DNA of 64,000 bases from Acidobacteria bacterium UBA823 (GTDB taxonomy: Bacteria > Acidobacteriota > Vicinamibacteria > Vicinamibacterales > UBA823). The translations under genes and the position numbers were made by a program. The stretch is taken from contig DBHR01000015.1 of NCBI GenBank assembly GCA_002296225.1, positions 52,505-116,504 of the forward strand, read 5' to 3'. The notes beneath the pieces were generated by a model. The model was not told the DNA's origin. It did not search any database and was given only the letters and a program-made list of their open reading frames with translations. Positions within the stretch are counted from its first letter, which is position 1. The number at the start of each line of letters is the position of its first letter. This document shows positions 53,501-61,266 of the stretch, piece after piece.

Positions 53501-53948
53501 GGTAGAAGAAGTCGTAACCGTTCGTCTTGTCAGTTGCCGTAAACAGCCGGCCACCCAGTTCTGGCAGCACGGTGAGCGCAATGTAATCGTTCTCTAAGTG
53601 AACGGCTGTATAGGTTTTGGTCTCGCGGATTCGAGTCACCTTGTCCTGAAACGGGTAGGGATAGATCTTCTTCTTAGCCCCCTGATACACCTCATTGTGG
53701 AAGAACATCGGGTTAACATCTGGTGGGTCGACCCGATATGTCGGCAGTGTGAGTGGCTCCTCCCAGATCCTGACGGCTCCAGTTTGCCAAGACGACGCTT
53801 CCTGGTCTGGCGCCCCCGCTTCCACAAGTGTGGCGCTGCCGAACCAACTCACTGCCAGCACGACAGTCAGGACTTTGGACAAACCCCGCCATCGGCTTAC
53901 CCAACCGGAGGTGATGCTGTTATCTCGCTTGTCCACGTTGTTCCCCAT
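50505..53948 (-). CDS. Exported DUF5107 protein with long TPR array
   Basis: 1147 residues. An N-terminal signal or anchor (about 20-44, LSKVLTVVLAVSWFGSATLV) precedes a DUF5107 domain (about 90-420; FHNEVYQG, LENDYIALTVLPELGGRLF, GGIEWCVFHHHRN, WPIGRGSYEGIDY), then a linker domain (about 440-520, rich in PPELPEPVAPPG) and a long array of tetratricopeptide repeats from about 540 to the end. The mutarotase-like fold suggests handling of a sugar; the TPR array suggests a scaffold for partner proteins in the periplasm. It heads a two-gene unit with the short form. Aromatic and His residues in the first domain could form a site, but none is proven. Confidence 0.82.
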   Translation of the reverse strand: MGNNVDKRDNSITSGWVSRWRGLSKVLTVVLAVSWFGSATLVEAGAPDQEASSWQTGAVRIWEEPLTLPTYRVDPPDVNPMFFHNEVYQGAKKKIYPYPFQDKVTRIRETKTYTAVHLENDYIALTVLPELGGRLFTATDKTNGYDFFYRQTVIKPALIGMLGAWISGGIEWCVFHHHRNTTFMPVDYILEEHADGSKTVWVGETERRHRMRWIIGLTLHPGRSYVEATVKLFNRTTQAHSILYWANVAVHADDDYEVLFPPSVRMATYHSKNQFIHWPIGRGSYEGIDYEGVDLSRWQNHPEPISFFAWNLAEDFSGGYDHGEDAGVVHVGNHHVVAGTKLWEWGPGPRGRLWDRILTDEDGPYAELMVGAFSDNQPDYSWIQPHEVKTFTHHWYPVRDIGAFTRANLEAAVNLKVAAGSAELGFNSTTHLKAARVLLTVGSRTLLDRRIALGPGDPFKVTVELPAGVVATDVEVVLFDAAGRVLITDRPRSPIAPPELPEPVAPPGAPEEVATVDELYLTGLRLQQMHSPVVPPEPYYEEALQRDPGDVRVNTTVGANLNKRALFEDAERHLRTALTRLTGGYVRSGDAEAEYQLGLALRGQGRDGEAYDQFYRATWDVAFHSAAFHQLAELSMREGAWERALNEIDQALSTNTHDTKALGLKAIILRKLGRLDEALVTASQALAVDPMDVLALNERHLVRRSVDPEAASGLDVLTRTLRDDAQTYLELAIDYGNVARWDEAIAVLQRLVTAEVPFASTYPMVHYYLGYFFEQSGNANGAAAAYRRSAGMPSEYGFPFRLESIDVLESALLAQPGDHRAHYYLGNLLYEIQPERAIGHWEQSRALFNGFSIVHRNLGLAYYRARGDVTAAIESYERAVELDRDDTRHYVELDELYEAANTPIATRLRTVSANREVFSRRSDSLLRALMVQVLARDYSTAIAMLDANEFLVAEGGGRVHGVFVDAHLLRGLTRLERGEALEALADFERASEYPENLSVARPSNDRRAPQVAYYAGLAHQAIGEVDAADEYFRRAVDQPGTERWPDTLVYQALALERLGDTDRARQRLEAVVDVAAARLAGAGDEIDFFATFGRRTSKATLRARALSLLGFAQTALGLTEEARVSLGRAVELDASQLWARHYLAALP

Positions 53949-54063
53949 CGCTCACCTTTTCTGCTTGGTTGTTCGTGCGGCTATCGAGGTGCGCGCCGCC
54001 CTCGAGCAGCGTGAAGGCAATGCCCGATTATAGGTGGAAGACCACAACGACCGCCCAAGAGTC

Positions 54064-54873
54064 TCAGCTCACTCGCTCGGAATGCGAATAGATGTTGTAG
54101 CCGTCGTCGCGGACGAAGCCGAGCAGCATAATCCCAGATTCCTCGGCGAGTTCGATCGCCAAGGTAGTCGGGGCCGATACGGCTGCAACGATCGGGATGC
54201 GGGCCAGTAACGCCTTCTGGACGATCTCAAACGATGCCCGACCGCTCACCGCCAAACCGCAGGATGAAAGCGGTAGGCGCTCGAGCAGCAGCATCCGGCC
54301 CACGACCTTATCGACGGCGTTGTGGCGCCCTACGTCCTCCGCTACATCGACCAGTTCACCAGATGCGTCGAACAGTCCGGCCGCGTGCATACCACCCGTC
54401 AAGTTAAACGCTGCTTGGGCGGCGCGCAGCCGCTGGGGCCATTCGAGGACCGACGCGCCCGCCACCTGCCACGCATCGTCGATTCCAGGCACCTCGGCTC
54501 GCAGCGAGTCCAGCGTGACGCGGCCGCAAAGGCCGCACGACGAGCTTGTGACCACCTGCCGGCGTTCCCGGATCCGCTCAGGGGCTATCGCCCCCTGCAG
54601 CGTCACGTCCACGACGTTCTTCAGGTCGGGCGTTTCCGGATCCGTGCAGTGGCGGATCAGACTAATCTCGTCCGGCCCGCGCACGATCTGCTCAGACAGA
54701 AGGAACCCAGCCACCAAATCATGATCTCGCCCCGGTGTTCGCATGATTACGGCAAATGGCTCGCCGTGAATCCGGACCTCCATCGGCTCCTCAGTCGCCG
54801 CATGGTCACGGCAAGTTTCGGGAGCGCCGCCCCGCACTCGGATTATTTCGACCGCACGGGATGCCTCGAACAT
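54064..54873 (-). CDS. fdhD: Sulfur carrier protein FdhD
   Basis: 269 residues from the ATG at 54873; a TTG at 54891, with GGAG eight bases upstream, is a good alternative. FdhD passes sulfur from a cysteine desulfurase to the molybdenum cofactor of formate dehydrogenases. Its essential motif CGLC lies in VTSSSCGLCG, and DVAEDVGRHNAVDKVVG, VSGRASFEIVQKA and IVAAVSAPTTLAIELAE (as SAPTTLAIELA) are hallmarks. No formate dehydrogenase gene occurs in the window. It lies directly after the YjbQ-family gene, with which its start region is packed. Confidence 0.95.
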   Translation of the reverse strand: MFEASRAVEIIRVRGGAPETCRDHAATEEPMEVRIHGEPFAVIMRTPGRDHDLVAGFLLSEQIVRGPDEISLIRHCTDPETPDLKNVVDVTLQGAIAPERIRERRQVVTSSSCGLCGRVTLDSLRAEVPGIDDAWQVAGASVLEWPQRLRAAQAAFNLTGGMHAAGLFDASGELVDVAEDVGRHNAVDKVVGRMLLLERLPLSSCGLAVSGRASFEIVQKALLARIPIVAAVSAPTTLAIELAEESGIMLLGFVRDDGYNIYSHSERVS

Positions 54874-54894
54874 AATGGACCGGTCGCCCAAGAC

Positions 54895-55311
54895 TCAGTC
54901 TCCGATCAACTGAATAACGACCTCGCGGGCGCGAGGCCGGGTATCGAATTCCACGAGCGTCACCTGCTGCCAAGTGCCCAGCGTCAAGGACCGGTCAGTG
55001 AACGGGATCGCCACCGATGGGCCGAGCAGTGCCGCCCGAACATGGCTAGACCCGTTATCGTCACCCCAGCGGAGATGGTGTGCGTACTTGCCCGCCCGCG
55101 GTGCAAGCCGCTCGCACACTTCACCGAGGTCGCGGATAACACCGGGTTCGAACTCCAGTGTCGTTACTGCCGCGGTCGAGCCGACGACGCACACCGTGGC
55201 GATGCCGTCCGCTAGGCGGGAATCGACCAAGGCTGTCACCACCGCCGGCGTAAGGTCGTGCGCATCTCCCTGCCCAGACGTCTCCAGCCGATGCCGGACG
55301 GTAACGACCAT
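54895..55311 (-). CDS. YjbQ / UPF0047 family protein
   Basis: 138 residues from the ATG at 55311. The motifs TTAAVTTLEFEPGV are reduced here to STAAVTTLEFEPG; YAHHLRWGDDNGSSHVRAALLGPS (as HHLRWGDDNGSSHVRA) and LTLGTWQQVTLVEFD are the family signature. Members can show weak thiamine-phosphate synthase activity, but the real role is unsettled. It lies 12 bases after the triple-RidA gene and just before fdhD, so the three probably share a message. Cytoplasmic, trimeric in known structures. Confidence 0.88.
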   Translation of the reverse strand: MVVTVRHRLETSGQGDAHDLTPAVVTALVDSRLADGIATVCVVGSTAAVTTLEFEPGVIRDLGEVCERLAPRAGKYAHHLRWGDDNGSSHVRAALLGPSVAIPFTDRSLTLGTWQQVTLVEFDTRPRAREVVIQLIGD

Positions 55312-55323
55312 GCGCTTCAACGC

Positions 55324-56514
55324 CTATCTGACCGCCGTGAACATGATCTCGACGCGTCCGTCCCCGCTCATGAGTCCCGTGCCCACCGCCGCGCGCGCTG
55401 GAAAATCGCTCGCGATAGCCTCGCGATAGGCCACATTCATCTCCGCCCACTCGCTCATGTCCGTGAGGTAAACAACGCCATCCACGAGATGCTCAAACCC
55501 GAATCCGGCGGCGGTGAGCGTGCGCCCGATGGTGGCCAGTGCCTGCCGCGCCTGAGCCTGCGTGTCAGTGCGTGTCTCATCATTCACGCCGAGCATCCCC
55601 GACAGGTAGAGCCGGTTCCCCACCCGCACGGCGTGGCTCAGCACCGAACTCTCGCGGCCGGGGGTGCCGTCGGCGTTCGTCCTGGTGATCCGCTCCTTCG
55701 TCCCAGCAACGGCGATCAGGGTGATCTCTAAGTGATACTGATCGCCCATGAGGTTGGCCCGCACTGTCGCGCGCGCCGGCGGAATGTCAGGAAAGTGCTC
55801 GCTGTAGGCGGCATTCATGTCACGGAACAATGTGGTGTCGGTGATGTAAACCCGCGACGCCACGACGTCGCTCAGCGACATGTCGGCAGCGGCGAGGATT
55901 TGGCGCGCGTTCTCGAAGATAGCGCGCGTCTCGGCTTGGATACCACCATCAACGTTCATGTTGTCGCGGTAGCTCCTGCCCACAATGCCGGCCAGAAAGA
56001 CTGTGTTACCGGACTTGATGCCGTAGCTATACGGTGCCGTGCTAGTGGGCCACCCCTCCGGCTGGAGCACCGTCCGTTCCACGCCTGACCGGATCGCGAT
56101 CATCGACATCTCGACCAGGCCGTCCTCCCGGACGAGATCGGCCTGAACCGTCGTGCGCGTGGGCGGGTCTGTCGGAAAGTACTCGCGGAAAACCTCGTTC
56201 ATTCCCTGAAAATCGTTCGCGTTTCGCAGGTAGACGGTCACGGTCGCCACACGGTCGTAGCCGACACCAGCAAGTTCAAGCGCCTCACCGAGGTTGTCCA
56301 GCACACCACGGGTCTGCTCGCGGATGCCTTCGCCACGGGCCAGCGTCCCAGACAGATAGATCAAGTCACCAGCCGCAACGGCCGAGCTAAAGGGGGCATT
56401 GGACGAGGTGTCCCGCCTGATGACTCGCTTGCCGCCCTGAAAAGCCGCCAGTTCAAGAACCAAAAGGCAGATACCAAGGCCGACGACCGCCAGTTTCGCG
56501 TGCATAATTCGCAT
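55324..56514 (-). CDS. Exported protein made of three RidA (YjgF) domains
   Basis: 396 residues from the ATG at 56514, which has AAAGGA five to six bases upstream. A hydrophobic N-terminus (about 7-25) is probably a signal or anchor. Three RidA-like domains follow: about 30-143, 148-270 and 288-396. Each keeps the substrate-binding arginine (Arg120 in PTRTTV, Arg248 in PARATV, Arg374 in PARAAV) and the glutamate (Glu135, Glu263, Glu389). RidA normally is a small trimer that hydrolyses reactive enamine/imine intermediates in the cytoplasm; here a single exported chain could form a pseudo-trimer. Function outside the cytoplasm is unknown. Confidence 0.88.
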   Translation of the reverse strand: MRIMHAKLAVVGLGICLLVLELAAFQGGKRVIRRDTSSNAPFSSAVAAGDLIYLSGTLARGEGIREQTRGVLDNLGEALELAGVGYDRVATVTVYLRNANDFQGMNEVFREYFPTDPPTRTTVQADLVREDGLVEMSMIAIRSGVERTVLQPEGWPTSTAPYSYGIKSGNTVFLAGIVGRSYRDNMNVDGGIQAETRAIFENARQILAAADMSLSDVVASRVYITDTTLFRDMNAAYSEHFPDIPPARATVRANLMGDQYHLEITLIAVAGTKERITRTNADGTPGRESSVLSHAVRVGNRLYLSGMLGVNDETRTDTQAQARQALATIGRTLTAAGFGFEHLVDGVVYLTDMSEWAEMNVAYREAIASDFPARAAVGTGLMSGDGRVEIMFTAVR

Positions 56515-56630
56515 GGGTGTCCTTTCAGATTGGCCCGCCGCATCCCTGGACGAGGGGATCACGTCGCGCGCGGGTTATTCTACTGGAGAACCTTGACGCC
56601 CGCGACGAAGTTTGCCGGGGCCGCTGTTAC

Positions 56631-57020
56631 ATGAGTCAACCTGACACCACCACCCGCTGGCCAGCACGCATCTACTACGACGGCGCCTGCCCCGCGTGCC
56701 GCGCTAGTGCGTCCGCCATCCACTCGCGAGACCGGTTCGGGCGGCTTCGCCTTGTCGATATCGCAGCGAAAGGATTCTCGGCGGAGGCAGAAGGCGTCTT
56801 ATCGTTACGCGTCGAACGGGAGTTGCACGCGAAGTTAGCCGACGGACGTATCGTGACTGGCATCGACGCTCTGTTCGTCGTCGCCGACGCCCTCCCCTCG
56901 CTAGCCGCTCTGCGTTGGCTCGGACGACTTCCCGGAGTCCGGGCAATTGGTCAACCGCTATACCAATGGTTCGCCACCCGCCGCTACACCCTCACTGGCA
57001 ACTGTCCCCGACGGCATTGA
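56631..57020 (+). CDS. DCC-family (DUF393) thiol-disulfide oxidoreductase-like protein
   Basis: 129 residues from the ATG at 56631; a longer frame to 56517 has no support. The start RIYYDGACPACRASASA carries the DGxCxxC motif that gives the family its name, followed by LRLVDIAAKGF and a C-terminal YQWFATRRYTLTGNCP. Members are thioredoxin-like but mostly uncharacterised. It is divergent from the RidA gene and convergent with the amidase gene, which ends 24 bases away. Confidence 0.82.
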   Translation: MSQPDTTTRWPARIYYDGACPACRASASAIHSRDRFGRLRLVDIAAKGFSAEAEGVLSLRVERELHAKLADGRIVTGIDALFVVADALPSLAALRWLGRLPGVRAIGQPLYQWFATRRYTLTGNCPRRH

Positions 57021-57044
57021 CCAAGTCACGTCGCCAGCATCAGG

Positions 57045-58778
57045 TTAGATCGTCGGATGCTGCTTATGCCAAGGCGTGGCGCGCTCGAAAGCCATGGCGG
57101 CACGCAGAATCGTCCCCTCGTCGTATAACCGCCCCGTGAACATGAGAGACACCGGCATCCCCTCGGCAAACCCCGCCTTGACGACGATCGCCGGGTGTCC
57201 TGTTAGGTTCGTGATGCCGAGACTCGCGCTACGCGACGGTGACACGAAGAGGTCGTAGTCGCCCATTAGCGCTTCCATCCGCTGCATCAACAGCGTGCGC
57301 GCGCGCTGCGCACGGATGTACTCGACCGCCGGAATAAACCGCGACGTGCGGAAGGTATTCGGCCAGGACCGTGGACTCTGTGAGGTGAGTTGGTCAACGC
57401 CGCGGCTGCGCGTCAGATCGTCAAATGACGCCGCGGCCTCGGCGGTTAACACAAAGCCGACCGCATCGCTGGGAAAGTCTGGCAACCGAATTGGATCGAG
57501 ATGCGCACCGGCGCCGCGTAGCGCTTCCAGCGCCGCGGCTAGCGACGGCCGCTGAACTTCCCATTGCGCACGCCGCTCGTCTGACAGGTCGTCGGGCGGC
57601 ACTTCGAACTCCTCGCGGAGATATCCGACGCGCAAGCCAGCGAACGACGGATCGGGTGTCCATTCGAAAGGTACGTCGAGGACGGTGCCATCGCGTCCAT
57701 CTGGCCCGTAGATCGCATTGAAGACCAAGGCGCAATCCTCGACCGATCGGCACATCGGACCAATCTTGTCCATCGTCCAACTGAGCGCCATTGCACCATA
57801 CCGGCTAACACGCCCGTAGGTCGGGCGGAGCCCAGTGACACCGCATGCTGCCGAGGGCGAAATAATCGAGCCTCGCGTCTCGGTGCCGATCGAAAAGCCG
57901 ACCAGCCCGGCAGCCGTTGCGGCACCCGGTCCCGCCGACGAGCCCGATGAACTCCGCTCAAGGTTCCAAGGGTTTCGGGTGGAGCCACCGAACCAGACAC
58001 CACCCTGGGCCAGCGCACCCATCGACAGCTTGGCTACCAGGACGGCGCCGGCGTCGCGGAGTCGCTCCACGACCGTTGCATCAAGGTCGATGACCTGATG
58101 CTCATATGGCTTCGCGCCCCAGGTCGTGCGGATTCCCTTAGTAGCCAATAAATCCTTGGCACCCCACGGCACCCCGTGTAACGGACCGCGATATCGCCCC
58201 TCCGTGAACTCTGCATCGGCTTGCCTCGCCTGCTCGAGTGCCAGCGACTCGGTGAGAGTCACGACACATTTGAGCGTGTCGCCATAGCGCTTGAGACGAT
58301 CGAGATACATCCGTGTCAGCGCCGTCGACGATACCGCGCGACGTCTTAGTAAATCGGCCAACGTCCGGACCGGCTCGAACGCCAAGTCCTCGAGCGAGTC
58401 GCTCACACTCACAGGCGACACCGGCGACAACGGCAGCGGTGCGTTGGGTGTTGCCACTCCGGTCGGCGTCCGCCCTGGCAGGTTCGGTCGGAACGCCACT
58501 GCCGGCTCGGTGTCGTGGGGTATGTCGAGTTCCCGAAGGGTCTCAAACCGCTTGCGATTTCGATCTAGCCCCTCCTGCATCATCGCTTGCTCCGCGGGGG
58601 TGAACTCAAGGCCGGCCACCCTTTCGGCACCACTAATCGCCGTTAATGGGATCGGGTCGGTGTCAGGCTGAGCAGCCACCAGCGGCGTCACCAGGCCAGA
58701 CGCCAACGCCGCTGGCGCCACCCGCAAAAATCCTCTCCGTCCGACCGTGCCCCGACGCACCGCTACCTGACGCGACAT
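57045..58778 (-). CDS. Tat-exported amidase (amidase signature family)
   Basis: 577 residues from the ATG at 58778, supported by an excellent AAGGAGG six bases upstream. The twin-arginine signal reads GRRGFLRVAPAALASG, so the folded enzyme is exported. The Ser-cisSer-Lys triad is Lys208 (PWGAKDLLAT), Ser280/Ser281 (SSSGSSAG) and Ser304 (TETRGSII). It hydrolyses an amide; the substrate is not known. The first 150 residues contain a helical segment and a proline-rich linker absent from basic amidases. The longer frame adds 34 residues ahead of the Tat motif and is rejected. ogt lies 82 bases upstream. Confidence 0.93.
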   Translation of the reverse strand: MSRQVAVRRGTVGRRGFLRVAPAALASGLVTPLVAAQPDTDPIPLTAISGAERVAGLEFTPAEQAMMQEGLDRNRKRFETLRELDIPHDTEPAVAFRPNLPGRTPTGVATPNAPLPLSPVSPVSVSDSLEDLAFEPVRTLADLLRRRAVSSTALTRMYLDRLKRYGDTLKCVVTLTESLALEQARQADAEFTEGRYRGPLHGVPWGAKDLLATKGIRTTWGAKPYEHQVIDLDATVVERLRDAGAVLVAKLSMGALAQGGVWFGGSTRNPWNLERSSSGSSAGPGAATAAGLVGFSIGTETRGSIISPSAACGVTGLRPTYGRVSRYGAMALSWTMDKIGPMCRSVEDCALVFNAIYGPDGRDGTVLDVPFEWTPDPSFAGLRVGYLREEFEVPPDDLSDERRAQWEVQRPSLAAALEALRGAGAHLDPIRLPDFPSDAVGFVLTAEAAASFDDLTRSRGVDQLTSQSPRSWPNTFRTSRFIPAVEYIRAQRARTLLMQRMEALMGDYDLFVSPSRSASLGITNLTGHPAIVVKAGFAEGMPVSLMFTGRLYDEGTILRAAMAFERATPWHKQHPTI

Positions 58779-58860
58779 TAGAAACCTCCTTGCATAAACG
58801 CCAAAGCCGGCCACCTCGCCGGATCCGACTTGACCACCGGGCGCGCGAGCGCCAATCCGG

Positions 58861-59439
58861 CTAACGTCCTCGCACCCCACTCGCCCGGTAGCCCTCGATA
58901 TCGAGTAGAGCCCGCTTCACCAAGTTGCCGCCTATATAGCCGCCGACCTCGCCGGTCGAACGAACAATGCGATGGCACGGAATAACAATCGGCACGGGGT
59001 TTCTGCCTAACGCGCTCCCCACCGCCCGCCCCGCTCGAGGATGGCCAAGTTGTCGAGCGAGCAACCCGTAACTCGTCACGCTCCCGAACGACACCGCCTT
59101 GACCATGCGTAACACCTTCCCAACGAACGGCGTGACACCCCTGAGGTCCGTGGGCACTAAGAATGTGAAGCTGTGACCACTAAAATACGCCACGAATTCG
59201 TCGTGGACGTCGCGCAGACCATCGTCGTCACGCCAGACCTTATGCGCGCGCCGTCCCATAAGCCGTCGATACTCAGCATCTCGACGGACCCCGAACGTCA
59301 CATCATAGAGGCCGCAATCCGACATACTGAAGAAAATCTGGCCCACCGGCGATCGCAGGGAACTGAAGCGGACTGACGGAAGGTCGGCCCGTGCAAAGCC
59401 GACCCGAAGGCGATCGCGGTTCGACACCAACCTATCCAC
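58861..59439 (-). CDS. ogt: Methylated-DNA-[protein]-cysteine S-methyltransferase
   Basis: 192 residues starting at GTG (59439). The active-site motif IPCHRIV holds acceptor Cys155; GSVTSYGLLARQLG and RAVGSALGRNP mark the DNA-binding part, GEVGGYIGG the C-terminal loop. It removes O6-alkyl groups from guanine in a single suicide step. The N-terminal 90 residues are the less conserved domain. No AlkA or Ada regulatory domain is fused. It is the first gene upstream of the amidase on the minus strand. Confidence 0.94.
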   Translation of the reverse strand: MDRLVSNRDRLRVGFARADLPSVRFSSLRSPVGQIFFSMSDCGLYDVTFGVRRDAEYRRLMGRRAHKVWRDDDGLRDVHDEFVAYFSGHSFTFLVPTDLRGVTPFVGKVLRMVKAVSFGSVTSYGLLARQLGHPRAGRAVGSALGRNPVPIVIPCHRIVRSTGEVGGYIGGNLVKRALLDIEGYRASGVRGR

Positions 59440-59536
59440 CTCACATGGACCTTAGTTCTCGCGGCAAGTGCGCCAAGTAAATCGATGGCTCGTCGGGCTA
59501 CAGGCCAAAGTCGTATCATAGTCTGGCAAACCGCCG

Positions 59537-61192
59537 ATGACGACCGTGCAGCCTTCCCCGTCGAATCACCTGCCGACTGCATCGTCTGCCCGACGACCAT
59601 CGTCAACGGGGCAGCTCGCCCGCTCGGCTAGCGTGATCGGCGCCGCAACAATGACGAGCCGACTACTCGGCCTCGTCCGCGACCAAGTCCTGGCTTATCT
59701 GTTCGGCGCCGGCAACGCGATGGACGCCTTCTACATCGGGTTCAGGATTCCGAACTTGATGCGAGATTTGTTCGCCGAGGGCGCGATGAGCGCTGCATTC
59801 GTGCCCACCTTTACGCGGCGGCTGACTGCCGAAGGCCGCGCCAGAGCCTGGCAACTCGGGAATCAGTTAATCAACGCCCTGTTGGTCGCGACCGGACTGT
59901 TCGTCCTCATCGGCATCATTTTCGCTGCGCCTCTCGTCACGTTGTTCGCCGGACAATTTTCCGACATACCGGGAAAACTCGAACTGACAACGACACTCAC
60001 GCGCATCATGCTGCCCTTCCTCAGTCTTGTGGCGATCGCCGCCGCGTTCATGGGCATGCTGAATTCGTTGCAGCAGTTCTTCACACCCGCACTGTCCCCA
60101 GCCATGTTCAATCTCGCCATGATCGCTGGGGGCTTCGCGCTGGTCCCGGCAATGCCGAGCTTGGGACTACCACCGATTACGGGCATGGCCATCGCGGCTT
60201 TGGTAGGTGGCCTCGGCCAGGTGTTGCTCCAATGGCCCGCTTTGCACCGCGCTGGGTATCGCTACCGCCCAATGCTCAACCCGCGCGATCCTGGTCTTCG
60301 GGAAATTCTCCGACTCATGGGACCTGGTACGTTGGGCCTAGCTGCCGTACAGATCAACTTGCTGGTCAATACGATCCTCGCGACCGGTGAGGGAACGGGC
60401 GCCGTGTCCTGGCTGAGCTACGCCTTTCGACTGATGTACCTGCCGATTGGACTGTTCGGAGTGTCTATCGCGACCGCCGCACTGCCAACGCTCTCCAGGC
60501 AGGCAGCACGCCAAGAGCCTGAAACAATGCGGCGAACGATCTCCAGCGGCCTACGGCTGATGCTTATGCTGAACGTCCCTGCGACGTTCGGTTTGGTCGC
60601 ACTGGCGTCACCGATCGTCGGCCTTATCTTCGAGCGGGGCAGCTTCACAGCGGCCGACACCGCGGCGACTGCCGCCGCTCTGACGTGCTATGCACCCGGG
60701 CTCCTGGGTTACTCAGCGGTCAAGATCGCCGTCCCAAGCTTCTTTGCACTCCGAGACAGCCGGACACCGGCGCTCATCAGCGTCGGTTCGGTAGGCCTCA
60801 ACGTGGCGCTGAATCTCCTGCTTATCCAACTGATGGGCTATCGCGGCCTCGCGCTCGGTACAGCCATCGCTGCTCTTGTGAATGCCGCCACGCTACTCTT
60901 TTTCTTGCAACGTCGCCTTGATGGATTGGACGGCGGTCGAATCACGATGGCGTTCGCCAAGATTAGTGCAGCGTCTGCGTTAATGGCTTGGGCCGCATTC
61001 GAGACGGAACGATGGCTATCTGCCATCTGGCCAGACCCGGGCGCCTGGGAACAGGCGATCCGTCTCGGTACTGCAATCGGTATAGGTCTAATCGTGCTGG
61101 CCAGCGCAGCGCGAGTGTTTCGGATCGAGGAATTCGACGAGGTCCGTCACTGGCTTCGCGGTCGACTCGTCACCCGACGGGCTCGTGCCTAA
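59537..61192 (+). CDS. murJ: Lipid II flippase MurJ
   Basis: 551 residues with about 14 membrane helices. The basic loop RDQVLAYLFGAGNAMDAFYIGFRIPNLMRDLFAEGAMSAAFVP is the family hallmark, seen here as LGLVRDQVLAYLFGAG and FRIPNLMRDLFAEGAMSAAF. It moves lipid-linked peptidoglycan precursor to the outer face of the inner membrane. The cytoplasmic N-terminus is 30 residues of Ser/Pro-rich sequence ahead of the first helix. A TATCAT box lies about 18 bases before the start. It precedes the rhomboid gene by 74 bases. Confidence 0.96.
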   Translation: MTTVQPSPSNHLPTASSARRPSSTGQLARSASVIGAATMTSRLLGLVRDQVLAYLFGAGNAMDAFYIGFRIPNLMRDLFAEGAMSAAFVPTFTRRLTAEGRARAWQLGNQLINALLVATGLFVLIGIIFAAPLVTLFAGQFSDIPGKLELTTTLTRIMLPFLSLVAIAAAFMGMLNSLQQFFTPALSPAMFNLAMIAGGFALVPAMPSLGLPPITGMAIAALVGGLGQVLLQWPALHRAGYRYRPMLNPRDPGLREILRLMGPGTLGLAAVQINLLVNTILATGEGTGAVSWLSYAFRLMYLPIGLFGVSIATAALPTLSRQAARQEPETMRRTISSGLRLMLMLNVPATFGLVALASPIVGLIFERGSFTAADTAATAAALTCYAPGLLGYSAVKIAVPSFFALRDSRTPALISVGSVGLNVALNLLLIQLMGYRGLALGTAIAALVNAATLLFFLQRRLDGLDGGRITMAFAKISAASALMAWAAFETERWLSAIWPDPGAWEQAIRLGTAIGIGLIVLASAARVFRIEEFDEVRHWLRGRLVTRRARA

Positions 61193-61266
61193 GTGATGCG
61201 CGGTGCCTATGGTACGATGACGCGGACCCGCGGTACACGGACCGACGCGGCCACAAGCAGCTTCCA

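Noticed and set aside
52944..53597. 217-codon plus-strand frame opposite the large DUF5107-TPR gene
   Set aside because: It mirrors the conserved DUF5107 coding region and shows no start signal.
54322..55215. 297-codon plus-strand frame across fdhD and the YjbQ gene
   Set aside because: It crosses two conserved minus-strand genes and encodes a low-quality Arg/His-rich sequence, so it is a shadow.
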